DNA of 37,723 nt from an uncultured Eubacteriales bacterium. Lineage in GTDB: Bacteria > Bacillota > Clostridia > Peptostreptococcales > Anaerovoracaceae. The stretch covers positions 1-37,723 of the forward strand of contig CAJTYS010000038.1 in NCBI GenBank assembly GCA_910583765.1. The letters are read 5' to 3'. Below, in pieces: positions 26,076 through 34,866 of this stretch (the first letter of the stretch is position 1; every line of letters begins with the position of its first letter). The position numbers and the translations under genes are program-made. Below the pieces are notes generated by a model. That model was given only the letters and a program-made list of their open reading frames with translations. It did not search any database and had not been told where the DNA came from.

Positions 26076-26444
26076 CTACTTGCTCCTTGCGTCACGTTTT
26101 TTCCCCAGATCCCTCTGATCCCCTGCTGTTTCCAAGATCTTGACTGCCTCCTCGCAGCCAGCGGCCTCGCCATCATAGACGATTTCCCAATAATGCTCCC
26201 CATACCAATCGAAGGTGGGGTGATCCGCCTCCGCCTTGCGCAGATCCATGAACCGCATCCATTCCCGCCTCAGCTCGCGCAAAAATAGGTCCATGTTCGC
26301 ACAGTTTTCCATTTGGGAAAGAATCTTTTCCAGTCTCTGCTTTTTACGGACGTAAAATGTGGAAAAATAGCTGTCGCCCTTCTGTTTCTGGTAATCTTCT
26401 TCAGCGGACTTGATGGCTTTTTCGAGTGCTTCCCGCGCATTCAT
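26076..26444 (-). CDS. Hypothetical protein, charged and helical
   Basis: The 122-aa protein was not recognised. It is rich in Lys/Glu/Arg, largely helical by composition (REALEKAIKSAEEDYQKQK, RKKQRLEKILSQMEN), with a WMRFMDLRKAE and FDWYGEHYWEIVYDGE segment in the middle and no membrane or secretion signal. The frame is open to 26501, but ATG 26444 with CGGAGGA nine bases upstream is the likely start. It follows the clostripain-family gene by 23 bp on the same strand, so it may be co-transcribed. No function can be assigned. Confidence 0.6.
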   Translation of the reverse strand: MNAREALEKAIKSAEEDYQKQKGDSYFSTFYVRKKQRLEKILSQMENCANMDLFLRELRREWMRFMDLRKAEADHPTFDWYGEHYWEIVYDGEAAGCEEAVKILETAGDQRDLGKKRDARSK

Positions 26445-26467
26445 TTTCCAGGTTCCTCCGATTCTTG

Positions 26468-29400
26468 CTATAACGCCTTTTTCCATACGATATTGGACCA
26501 TTTGGTGTAGACTCTTTTACCAGCGATGGTTCTAACGCCGCGCACTTTGTAATAATACGTCTTGCCTGTCTTCAGGCCTTTGGTATTCATGTACCAGCCG
26601 CTCCGCTTGCCCTGAGAGGCTTTTTTGTAATGTGGCTTTGTCCCGTAGCCGCTGTTTTTGCGGGTGGATCTGAAAATTTCATAGTAGTCCACCTGAAATC
26701 CTGGGGCTTTCTCCCAGTTCACTTTAATGCATTTACGCTTTTTACTGGCCACAGCAGTTGCCTTTATGGTGGTTTTTTTCACACCTGCCACCAGTTTTCG
26801 ATTTTGGGAGACGGTTTTCTTTTCAAATCGGGCGGTCTTTGAGACTATATTAGACCATTTGGTGTAGATCTTCTTGCCATCGATGGTTTTGACACCACGT
26901 ATTTTATAATAGTAGGTCTTGCCTGTTTTCAATCCTTTGGCATCCTTGCACCACCCGCTCTTCTTATTTTTAACCGCCTTTTTATAACGCGGCGTTTTTC
27001 CATAGCCGCTGTTTCTACAGGTGGATCTGAACACTTCATAGGAATCCAGCTGGACGCCTGATGTGTTCTTCCAGTTTACCTTGATATATTTGTGTTTTTG
27101 ATTGATTGTGGCAGTTGCTTTTATGGCGCATTTCTGTACGGCTTCCACCAGCGCCTGATTTTGAGCAGCATCTGTGCTGTCAGGCAGAGCTGTGTTGTCA
27201 GGCTGAGTGTGAGTGGTGCTGGTGCTGCTGTCCCCCGTGTTCAAGACACTGTCCGGAGCTGCTTTGATTTCAAACTGGGCAGTGATGGTGCCCGGCAAGC
27301 CTTTGATCAGGGAAGTGACGATCACCGTAGCTTTTCCGATTTCAATATTATTTTTGTATTCCACCTTGTAGTCCACACCCTCTTCCAGAATCTCCTGGCC
27401 ATGAAACAGCATCTGCACTTTTGGTTCTATGGGCTTTCCCGTATAGGCCTGCGCCGCGATTTCTTTGATGGTAAAATCCTTTTCAAAGTCTGACAGCAGA
27501 ACATACTGACACGGCTCGGACAATGTCACTTGGTTGCGCAAATCCGTGGCCTTGAAATAACCGGTATACAGCGCGTTTTGCCCGCTGCTCAGCTGCTGTG
27601 ATTCCATTTTGTCGCTGAGCAGGTGCATGCCTGTTTGCGCATTTGGCGAAATGGTCACAGCATCGTTCAAACGATATCCTGTCACCTGCTGCTTTTCAAT
27701 GTCATACTGCCGCAAAATCGTATGGAAGGTAAAATCCCCCTCCGGCGCATAGGTCCTTGGAGCGCTGGCAGTCCCGTCTTCTGTGGCAGTCGGTGTCACG
27801 ATGGAGTCGATATACACATAAAATTCCGGTCGCTCTGTTGTAGGGACACGGTGGTAGGCAATCATTTCTGAAACCACAGTCTCCCCTTCCACTACAATAG
27901 GAATGGTGAAAACTTCCCACCTGTCATCGCCCTCGGCCAGTTCTATATCCATGGAACAGAGGCTGCTGTCCATCGCATACCACTGACCATCGAACTGCTC
28001 GGTAAAACGCGCGTTGTCCCAGTCCGCCTGGACTCTGTTGGTTCCCAGCAGATAGTTGTCATTTGCTTTCCCCGATGTCAGATCCGTATATAGATTCAAA
28101 TATTCTACGGATTTCAGTGACAAAGCATGGTCAGGGTTTTCGATTCGCATCACATAGTGAGACGCGTTCCCATCGTAAGTCACCTGCATGGTTCCTTCAA
28201 AACTGCGGAGTTTATCGGACATGACCACCACATTCATCAGGTAGGCTGTATAAAAATCGCTGACTCCAAAAGAGCGATAAAAATCCACGTTTGCTGCCGC
28301 TTTCTTAAGGTTCATGGAATCTCTGGCAGTAGGATAGTAAAAGGCCATGCCCAGCGATTCGTTATGGGAAAGTCCAGTTCCCCGGTACACGATCGCCGGG
28401 TTGGTTCCTCCCACTTCGCCCACATACTGATCAGGTTCTGTTCCCGGTGAAGTGCCCAGCGCGTCCAGGACAGCCTGTGCCTTGGGCACATAAGGCAGCA
28501 CATCCTGGGCAAAATCATATAAGTCTAACAGCCCAAATCCATTTTGCATATGCTGGACCCTTTCCGCTGTTCGGGAAACAGCGGCGAAGGTTTCATCATT
28601 TGATATGACTTTGCAGAGTTCATACGCCATTTCATTGAACGCGGCTTTTAGCGTCCCCATGCGGGACAAATCTACCAGAGCCAGTGTCTCTGACTTTATC
28701 TGGGACCAATCGCCATTTTCATTCATGGTGTAGGCGTACTCATCCACGATAACCCTGCCCAGTTCCTCGGCTTCTAAAGTCGCGATCCCGTCATTGTCCG
28801 AATATTCCGCCTCCAATGCGTCTAGCCACGCATAACTCCATCCCCCGTTAGGTATGATCTCTTCTGAGGCGACCATGTAATCCGCGCCATCCGCCAGCAT
28901 GGACGCGGTTTCAAGATTGTTCATTAGACAAGCGTCAAACCCCAGCAGATCTGCCTTGTCGTTTCGCACCATTCGCAGCGCGCTCAGCAATGCGCTCAGC
29001 TCATGCAAGGATAGACTGTCATCGGTATATTCATCATAGGCCACGCCGCCCAGAGGACCGCCGCCGTGATTCCAAAAGGACAGCATCATCCGGTCCGCCG
29101 GTGCCTCATTGAGGCAGTCTCCCACGAACTGAGCCGCGGTCTGAACATCTCCCATATTCAGATTACCATCATACTCTTTAACTAATGTCATTTCGTCATC
29201 ATTGATCTCATAAAGCTGGGTCACATCATTTTTCGGCTGTATGTACGCATCTTCCTTCAGATATCCCAATTCCGCCAAACGCTCCGGGAATTTGGACGGA
29301 TTCCATTTTTTCGTTCCACCAGTCATGACCATGAGTTTCACGTTCTCCGGAATATCGGCCAGCAGCATTTCCAGCAGATCCATTGTGGCGGCACCATCGC

Positions 29401-29677
29401 GGCTCTCCAGATTAGTTCCGCACATATATATGCACACGGCCCAGTCAGATTTTTGGGCTCTGGATGATGACCGCGCTTTCTTTGGCAGCTCTATGGTGAC
29501 GTTTTCCACATCAGAATCCATCATCAATCCTTCCAGAAACGCCGATCCTGCTTTGCCCTGTTCCTCGTTGATCAGTTCCCGTTCCTCGGTCTGCCCAAAC
29601 ACAGGCACTGTGCTCAGTACCATGACCACAGCCAGAAGCGCGCAAGCCAGGCCTTTTAATTTTATCTTCAATGTCAT
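26468..29677 (-). CDS. Secreted clostripain-family (C11) cysteine peptidase with Ig-like and Fn3-like repeats
   Basis: The 1069-aa exported protein has a signal peptide (residues 1-28, KLKGLACALLAVVMVLST then VPVFG). The peptidase domain (about 75-450) has the C11 catalytic dyad: H about 204 in SFWNHGGGPLGG and C about 249 in GFDACLMNNLETA. Clostripain-type enzymes cut after basic residues and self-process. The middle is a beta-rich region. An Ig-like repeat (about 745-820; AYTGKPIEPKVQ, EEGVDYKVEYKNN) and two Fn3-like repeats of about 95 residues (860-960 and 970-1069, each IKVNW...EVFRS or EIFRS...GLKTGKTYYYK) follow. There is no LPxTG or membrane anchor. It probably acts outside the cell on proteins or peptides, loosely attached to the surface. 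Confidence 0.92.
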   Translation of the reverse strand: MTLKIKLKGLACALLAVVMVLSTVPVFGQTEERELINEEQGKAGSAFLEGLMMDSDVENVTIELPKKARSSSRAQKSDWAVCIYMCGTNLESRDGAATMDLLEMLLADIPENVKLMVMTGGTKKWNPSKFPERLAELGYLKEDAYIQPKNDVTQLYEINDDEMTLVKEYDGNLNMGDVQTAAQFVGDCLNEAPADRMMLSFWNHGGGPLGGVAYDEYTDDSLSLHELSALLSALRMVRNDKADLLGFDACLMNNLETASMLADGADYMVASEEIIPNGGWSYAWLDALEAEYSDNDGIATLEAEELGRVIVDEYAYTMNENGDWSQIKSETLALVDLSRMGTLKAAFNEMAYELCKVISNDETFAAVSRTAERVQHMQNGFGLLDLYDFAQDVLPYVPKAQAVLDALGTSPGTEPDQYVGEVGGTNPAIVYRGTGLSHNESLGMAFYYPTARDSMNLKKAAANVDFYRSFGVSDFYTAYLMNVVVMSDKLRSFEGTMQVTYDGNASHYVMRIENPDHALSLKSVEYLNLYTDLTSGKANDNYLLGTNRVQADWDNARFTEQFDGQWYAMDSSLCSMDIELAEGDDRWEVFTIPIVVEGETVVSEMIAYHRVPTTERPEFYVYIDSIVTPTATEDGTASAPRTYAPEGDFTFHTILRQYDIEKQQVTGYRLNDAVTISPNAQTGMHLLSDKMESQQLSSGQNALYTGYFKATDLRNQVTLSEPCQYVLLSDFEKDFTIKEIAAQAYTGKPIEPKVQMLFHGQEILEEGVDYKVEYKNNIEIGKATVIVTSLIKGLPGTITAQFEIKAAPDSVLNTGDSSTSTTHTQPDNTALPDSTDAAQNQALVEAVQKCAIKATATINQKHKYIKVNWKNTSGVQLDSYEVFRSTCRNSGYGKTPRYKKAVKNKKSGWCKDAKGLKTGKTYYYKIRGVKTIDGKKIYTKWSNIVSKTARFEKKTVSQNRKLVAGVKKTTIKATAVASKKRKCIKVNWEKAPGFQVDYYEIFRSTRKNSGYGTKPHYKKASQGKRSGWYMNTKGLKTGKTYYYKVRGVRTIAGKRVYTKWSNIVWKKAL

Positions 29678-29760
29678 CCCTCTTTTCTTTCCTTGTTTGC
29701 TCTGAGTCTATCCCGCACTGACAAAAGTGTGGCGATTTTCCCTTTATTGGAAATTTTATT
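29674..29760 (-). pseudogene. Degenerate N-terminal fragment of an AbrB/MazE-type antitoxin gene
   Basis: The minus strand encodes NKISNKGKIATLLSVRDRLR and then a short tail to a stop that overlaps the protease start codon (ATGA). It matches the antitoxin at 37154-37411 (ISNKGQITIPMSVRDRLRLN) over about 20 residues and is also clearly similar at DNA level, for example GTGCGGGATAGACT in both. No start codon or the rest of the gene is present. It is the scar of a deletion or of a recombined toxin-antitoxin locus, now forming the leader of the protease gene. Confidence 0.7.
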
Positions 29761-29830
29761 TTCTTTCGTTATTAGTATACCATACCTGCGTAAACCATGT
29801 CATGGACATATTCACGCTCGAGCAAAATCC

Positions 29831-31294
29831 CTATTTGGATTTCATGTATTTCATCTGCCGTCTGCTCGCCCCAGATTGGCTGATTCCCAGCTTTTTGGCA
29901 GCGGAATATGTGCTGGCGTTGTCTGCGAAGGCCATCTCCACCAATGCTCTCTCCACGAACTCCAAAGCTTCATTGAGCGGAACCAGCCTGGTCACTTTAA
30001 TGGCCTCACTGCTTTCAATCAATTTATCGCTATCTGTGACTTCATCGATTCCGATCACGCCTGTCTTGTTGGTGACCGCCAGTCTTTCGATGTAATTCTC
30101 CAGCTCGCGCACGTTGCCTGGCCATGGATAATGCTCTAATGCTGTTTTCGCCTCATTGGTGATTTCGATCTTTCTTTCGTAGCGATTCGCAAAAGATTCA
30201 AGAAATTTGTCTGTCAGCGCTTTGATGTCATCTTTTCTGTCACGAAGCGGCGGTATTTTGATAGGGACAACGTTTATTCTGTAATACAAGTCCTCTCTGA
30301 ACAGGCCGCTGCTGACCATTTTCTCGATGTTCCGGTTGGTTGCGGTAATGATCCTCACATCAATGCTGATTTCTTCGACTCCGCCCACGCGCACGATGGT
30401 CTTATTCTGGATGGCTGACAAAAGTTTGGCCTGAAGGGAAAGGGGCATCTCAGCGATTTCATCCAAGAATAGTGTTCCTTCATCCGCCAATTCAAAAAAT
30501 CCCTTTTTCCCGTTTTTACTCGCCCCTGTAAAGGCTCCGCTTTCGTAACCGAAAAGTTCGGCCTCAAACAAATGGTCAGGGATCGCTGAGCAGTTGATAC
30601 TGATAAAAGGGTTCTCATTTCTCAGGCTGTTGTCATGAATGTATTTTGCCAGAATGCTTTTGCCTGTGCCTGTCTCTCCTGTGATCAATATATGAGAATC
30701 AAAGGCCGCGACCCTCCTGGCAAATTCATACAATGAGATCATCTTCTGATCTCTTGATACGATTTCGGTCTCGTCTAGTCCACGAGTTTTTTCTCTAGTA
30801 TTGGTTGAATAGTAATGCCTAATCACGTCCAAATCATCGATGAGTCTGGCATTACTGACGCAAATTTCTATTTCTCCCGCATCGTTTATCACCGGTGTCG
30901 TGGTAACCGCTGCCACGCCAACACTGCCATTAAGACCGTGCCCTTCCTGCAGCAATGTGATGGGTCTCTTTTCTTTTAATGCGATATCAACGGCCGATAC
31001 TTTATAAATGCCTTTTTTGACGCTCTCCATATAGCTCTTGCCTATCACTTCATCTTTGGAAAGTCCGGTTTTTTCCGTATAGGTCTGATTGACGAAAATG
31101 ACCTGGCCTGTCCTGCCATCAGTTATATGAAAGCTGTCTTCGCAATGATCCATGGCCATATAGTATTGGTTTCTTTCTTTTGCGATCTTGCCGCAATGTT
31201 CAAGGAGCGCAGCCTCGCTTGTGGCCTCTGCGTATGGCATGCCTGTCACTTCGCACAGCTTTCTCACGAATGAATCCGAAACATTCTTTATCAT
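29831..31294 (-). CDS. Sigma-54-dependent transcriptional activator (PAS - AAA+ - HTH)
   Basis: The 487-aa enhancer-binding protein has a PAS domain at about 50-160 (CEDSFHITDGRTGQVIFVNQTYTE), AAA+ with Walker A GETGTGKS, the canonical GAFTGA loop, Walker B TLFLDEIAEM and sensor residues in ITATNRN, and a C-terminal HTH (AAKKLGISQSGASRRQMK). The frame is open to 31315, but ATG 31294 has GAGGG in front and is preferred. It is the third gene on the same strand after an MFS permease and an amidohydrolase that start from a sigma-54 promoter, so it likely activates its own operon in response to the transported compound. Confidence 0.93.
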   Translation of the reverse strand: MIKNVSDSFVRKLCEVTGMPYAEATSEAALLEHCGKIAKERNQYYMAMDHCEDSFHITDGRTGQVIFVNQTYTEKTGLSKDEVIGKSYMESVKKGIYKVSAVDIALKEKRPITLLQEGHGLNGSVGVAAVTTTPVINDAGEIEICVSNARLIDDLDVIRHYYSTNTREKTRGLDETEIVSRDQKMISLYEFARRVAAFDSHILITGETGTGKSILAKYIHDNSLRNENPFISINCSAIPDHLFEAELFGYESGAFTGASKNGKKGFFELADEGTLFLDEIAEMPLSLQAKLLSAIQNKTIVRVGGVEEISIDVRIITATNRNIEKMVSSGLFREDLYYRINVVPIKIPPLRDRKDDIKALTDKFLESFANRYERKIEITNEAKTALEHYPWPGNVRELENYIERLAVTNKTGVIGIDEVTDSDKLIESSEAIKVTRLVPLNEALEFVERALVEMAFADNASTYSAAKKLGISQSGASRRQMKYMKSK

Positions 31295-31390
31295 CTGATT
31301 TCCCTCACTAATCATGCATTTGCCTACGTGCCCATTATATCCAAAAAGTAGCCATATTAATATGACTACTTTTCCTCAACTGTTAACCGA

Positions 31391-32800
31391 CTAGCGGAAT
31401 TTGTCCATCATTTCTTTGTTCGTGTTCAGATCAAGTTCACAATCCTCTGGAATGAGCGTTTTGTATACTCTGCCGTTCAGTCTTTCTCGGAACTCTTTCT
31501 GCGCGGTTTCAAGAAGCGCAGGGTCCGTAAGCAGATCATACGCTGTCAGGGCAATAACCTTGGACGCAGTAGTCATTGCCTCGATTCCCATATGGGAGCC
31601 CGCGCATCTTACCATCATCCAATTGTGCCCCATCATTCTGAATTCAGGCACCAATGCCGCTTCAAAGAAACCAAGCGGCGCATGCCAGCTGTATTCCGAA
31701 GAGTCGGTCACAGGGCCTATGGAAAGCCCTCCGCCTACGATTTCCTTGCTGTATCCTGTTGGTGCGAAACCTAATTCCTTTTGGATTTCTTTTGCGTTTT
31801 CGTTATCTTCTTCCGTGATTCTCGGTGGACCTACGAAAAGATAATTCTTGTGGCCAGCCTCGGCTAAGGTATGATTTTCAATCATATCGTGCGTAGCGGT
31901 AATGAATTCTTCTTTTACCGTTGTCCCGATTGCCATGGCACAGCCTTCGGCCGCTGCCTTTACCTTGGCAAGCACGTCTTGGCAGATATCGGCGTTTTCA
32001 AATCTTCCCACCACCCATATGCTCGATCGATCTGGAACAACGACAGGAAATGCGTTGCCGCAATCAGGAAACGCATAGTTAAGCGTTGACTCCGCGCCTT
32101 TTTCACCTGGTTCAATATGTTCTCTGAGCAGTTCAATGGCATGCCCCATAAGCATGGTGCTGTCAAGGGCGCTGATTCCTTTCCATGGAGCGTTGCCATG
32201 GGCGGACTTGCCAGAAAAGTGATATTTCACATTAAAGTAAGCATTGCATCTAACAGCGTATGCCGCGTTTCTGTGCGCAGGATGCCAGTCGAGAACCGCA
32301 TCAAGACCTTTAAACAGTCCGGCTCTCGCCATGAAAGGCTTTCCTACGCAGATTTCTTCTGCCGGAGTGCCGAATACTTTGAGCGTTCCCTTGATCTGGT
32401 TTTCTTCCATAAAATTTTTTACGGCCACCGCAGCCTGGATGCCGCCTGATGATAACAGATTATGGCCGCAGCCATGCCCTGGCGCGCCTTCCATGATCGG
32501 CTCCTTGGCATTGACATCCTTTTTCTGCGATAGTCCAGGCAGAGCGTCAAATTCCGAGCTGAAACCGATGACAGGTTTTCCCTCTCCATATGTTGCCACA
32601 AATGCTGTCGGGATTCCAGCTGCGCCCCTTTCAACAGTAAATCCACTTTCTTCCAGAAGTCCTGTTAATCGATCAAAGGCATAGAATTCCTGAAGCCCAA
32701 GTTCCGGATGATGCCATATGTCCAGAGCGGAATCGCAGAATGTTTGATTATTTTCTTCTATGAACGTCAAAATCTTCTTTTTGTCCTCATTCATGCCCAT
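31391..32800 (-). CDS. M20-family amidohydrolase, AbgB-like (aminobenzoyl-glutamate/peptide hydrolase)
   Basis: The 469-aa metal-dependent amidohydrolase has the AbgB-subfamily length and N-terminal pattern (SALDIWHHPELGLQEFYA). Metal-binding motifs are visible: GFSSEFDALPGL, GHGCGHNLLSSGG, and the conserved E in GTPAEEICVGKP. The lid domain contains FSGKSAHGNAPWKG. It hydrolyses an amide bond of an N-acyl amino acid or p-aminobenzoyl-glutamate-like substrate in the cytoplasm. AAGGAG lies eight bases before the ATG. It follows the MFS permease by 26 bp, so uptake and hydrolysis of the same compound is likely. Confidence 0.9.
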   Translation of the reverse strand: MGMNEDKKKILTFIEENNQTFCDSALDIWHHPELGLQEFYAFDRLTGLLEESGFTVERGAAGIPTAFVATYGEGKPVIGFSSEFDALPGLSQKKDVNAKEPIMEGAPGHGCGHNLLSSGGIQAAVAVKNFMEENQIKGTLKVFGTPAEEICVGKPFMARAGLFKGLDAVLDWHPAHRNAAYAVRCNAYFNVKYHFSGKSAHGNAPWKGISALDSTMLMGHAIELLREHIEPGEKGAESTLNYAFPDCGNAFPVVVPDRSSIWVVGRFENADICQDVLAKVKAAAEGCAMAIGTTVKEEFITATHDMIENHTLAEAGHKNYLFVGPPRITEEDNENAKEIQKELGFAPTGYSKEIVGGGLSIGPVTDSSEYSWHAPLGFFEAALVPEFRMMGHNWMMVRCAGSHMGIEAMTTASKVIALTAYDLLTDPALLETAQKEFRERLNGRVYKTLIPEDCELDLNTNKEMMDKFR

Positions 32801-32826
32801 TTTCTGTTCTCCTTATTATCAATTAT

Positions 32827-34095
32827 TTACCAGTTATTGTTCTTCTTGTTCATTACGAAACAAACAATCCTTAACAATGCTGCGAATGCGACGCCGACTG
32901 TGGCAACACCCCAGAAGGCTACATAACTTCCAGTCACATCATAGATGAAGGCTGCGATGGTCGCTCCGAACGCGCCGCCCATGGATGTCGCCATGTTAGT
33001 GTAACCGACCAGTGTGCCGTAGTCCTTTTCACCGAACATGCCGTTGATCAGGAGCGGCGGCACGACTGTGATGGATGGAGCGCCCAAGCCGTAGCAGATG
33101 AACACGCCAGCAATGAGGATCGTTGGTGATCCACCAAACAGGAACATGACCAGGAATGTTGCCGCAAAGATAAATGTTGAAACAGGCGCGCTGATTCTGA
33201 TTCCTAGCTTGTCTGTAAGCAATCCGATGATGGGCTTTCCAAAGAGAAGCAGCCCCAGCATTATGCCGTGGTATGACGCTGCCTTTGTCGGGTCAATGCC
33301 ACATTCCACATAGTAACCGATATCGTTCATCAAGACCGCTGATGAGGCGAACACGACCAGCACGCATGAGAGGATCGCCAGCCAGAATTCTCCTGTCTTC
33401 ATTGCCTGACTCGCTGTCATGCCTCTCTTTTCTACCGCTGACTCATCAACAATCTCTGTTTCTACCTCACCCATTCTCTTAAAGCCTTTGTCTTCCGGAT
33501 TCTTGACTGCCAGGATCAGCGTCATCGGCAGCAGAATAATGAGGTATACGCCAGCAAGCACCAGATATCCTAATGAGTAACCGCCAGCAACGATCACTGA
33601 GTTGAGCAGTGGCGAAAGAATGAATCCGCCAAGGCCGCTGCCTACAAAAGCGATGCCTGACGCAGTGCCTTTGAACTTGCCGCCAAACCACGAGTTGATG
33701 AGAATTGATACAGGCATTGGCGCGCATGCCGCGAAACCTATGCCATGGAAAACCGCGCCAATGTAGAAGCCTATTAATGAGTGTGACTGCGAAAAGATAA
33801 TATATGCCCCCGCACCGCACAAGCACCCGATAGAAACCCACTTCCTGACGCTGCCCTTCTGCATCCTCTTGCCGATCACCGGCGAAGCGACTACGCCAAT
33901 GAGCGCTGAAATTGTCATGTAGAGCATCCACTGGCCTCTGTCCACGCCCAAACTTTCGGTCACAGGAATAATGAATACGCTTGTAAGTGACGCATATCCC
34001 ACATATGCCAACAGCATGAGGCAAAATCCGAGGAATACGATCCACCATCCGAAGAAGAAGCGGCCATCCTGTTTGAGTTGAATCTTATTGTTCAT
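32827..34095 (-). CDS. MFS transporter (oxalate/formate-antiporter-like family)
   Basis: The 422-aa protein has 12 predicted membrane helices in two halves with a charged central loop (EVETEIVDESAVEKRG, about 205-220). It has MFS features (GKRMQKGSVRKW after helix 2, GKPIIGLLTDKLGIR after helix 8) and family-like stretches (RFFFGWWIVFLGF, YGLGAPSITVVPPLL). Members of this group move small carboxylates or related anions. It is the first gene of an operon with the amidohydrolase and an activator, driven by a sigma-54 promoter 50 bp upstream, and has a strong AAGGAGGG ribosome site. Confidence 0.9.
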   Translation of the reverse strand: MNNKIQLKQDGRFFFGWWIVFLGFCLMLLAYVGYASLTSVFIIPVTESLGVDRGQWMLYMTISALIGVVASPVIGKRMQKGSVRKWVSIGCLCGAGAYIIFSQSHSLIGFYIGAVFHGIGFAACAPMPVSILINSWFGGKFKGTASGIAFVGSGLGGFILSPLLNSVIVAGGYSLGYLVLAGVYLIILLPMTLILAVKNPEDKGFKRMGEVETEIVDESAVEKRGMTASQAMKTGEFWLAILSCVLVVFASSAVLMNDIGYYVECGIDPTKAASYHGIMLGLLLFGKPIIGLLTDKLGIRISAPVSTFIFAATFLVMFLFGGSPTILIAGVFICYGLGAPSITVVPPLLINGMFGEKDYGTLVGYTNMATSMGGAFGATIAAFIYDVTGSYVAFWGVATVGVAFAALLRIVCFVMNKKNNNW

Positions 34096-34145
34096 GTTGT
34101 ACCCTCCTTAATCAAGTATGAAATATGAAGAACGACTTTATAAGG

Positions 34146-34162
34146 AGCAAATACTGTGCCAA
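34146..34162 (-). promoter_or_regulatory. Sigma-54 (-24/-12) promoter of the MFS-amidohydrolase-activator operon
   Basis: The minus strand reads TTGGCACAGTATTTGCT, a perfect consensus, 50 bp before the MFS start codon. Confidence 0.92.
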
Positions 34163-34337
34163 TGATAAAACCGATTGGCGCAAAACGTTGAAGGCGTTGT
34201 AATCACTGGGGTCTATGGGATATTGGCATGGAGCCGTCATTTTATGCAGGTCATTTACACCCATTCAATATTGGGTCATTTTTATTAAGATGATTTGAAA
34301 TTTAGAGAAAAATGGCGAAAATATATGGCAAGCACAA

Positions 34338-34377
34338 ATAACCCATATGTGAATCTTTAGATTCATAGGTGGGTTAT
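34338..34377. repeat. Long inverted repeat upstream of the MFS operon
   Basis: Outer arms ATAACCCA/TGGGTTAT and inner arms GAATCT/AGATTC nest in one 40-bp near-perfect palindrome. It has no T-run on either side, so it is a poor terminator. It lies about 175 bp upstream of the -24 element and may be a regulatory site. The remaining intergenic sequence (34163-34337, 34378-34497) shows no gene. Confidence 0.6.
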
Positions 34378-34497
34378 GAGCCGCTGTCCAGGTGCGAAAA
34401 AAATTTTCCTTACACATTTCTTTTATACTCTAACTGTGCCTCGGGAGAAAAGCGTTACATTTAGGAAGCGTTAAAAAAGAGTTAAATAGCAGGAACA

Positions 34498-34539
34498 CAA
34501 AAAATAGAAAACCCCAGAAATCGTTACAATTCTGGGGTT
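34498..34539 (-). terminator. Terminator of the (interrupted) tRNA-Lys gene
   Basis: On the minus strand AACCCCAGAA (complement of 34530-34539) pairs with TTCTGGGGTT (complement of 34510-34519), followed by TTCTATTTTTT. It lies directly after the CCA end of the half-tRNA, as a native tRNA terminator would. Confidence 0.8.
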
Positions 34540-34543
34540 ATTG

Positions 34544-34551
34544 GTACACCA
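34544..34551. repeat. Left target-site duplication of the IS256-family element
   Basis: GTACACCA, identical to 36174-36181 on the other side of the element. An 8-bp duplication is usual for this family. Confidence 0.85.
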
Positions 34552-34866
34552 GAGGGTGTAAAATTTCTTGTGTCCAAGAAGAAGAGCGATTCTGAAAAAC
34601 GATCGAATATGTAGCAAAAATTTGTCGATCTTGATTTTGTCGAAACAAGCGTCTAAAGCTAGCATGCCCAGGAATTCGTTTCCTATGCGTCGAACGTGTT
34701 TTTGGCATGGCAAAAAACGGCACCTCATTTTTTCCGTTCCTGGGCTCCGCCCAGACCCGCCCTCTGGAATAAAATCCGAAGAAGCGGCCCAACCTATAGG
34801 TATCGACGGAATAAATCGAGGACGGCCGGCTGGCCTGCGCGAACATGGCCGCCGGCTGTTTCTCAT
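34552..34866. other. Long non-coding tail of the IS element
   Basis: These 315 bp between the transposase stop and the left inverted repeat contain a GC-rich hairpin (GCCGGCtGGCC/GGCCgCCGGC, 34825-34856) just after the stop codon. No convincing gene is present; short open frames on both strands have no recognisable family. Confidence 0.55.
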
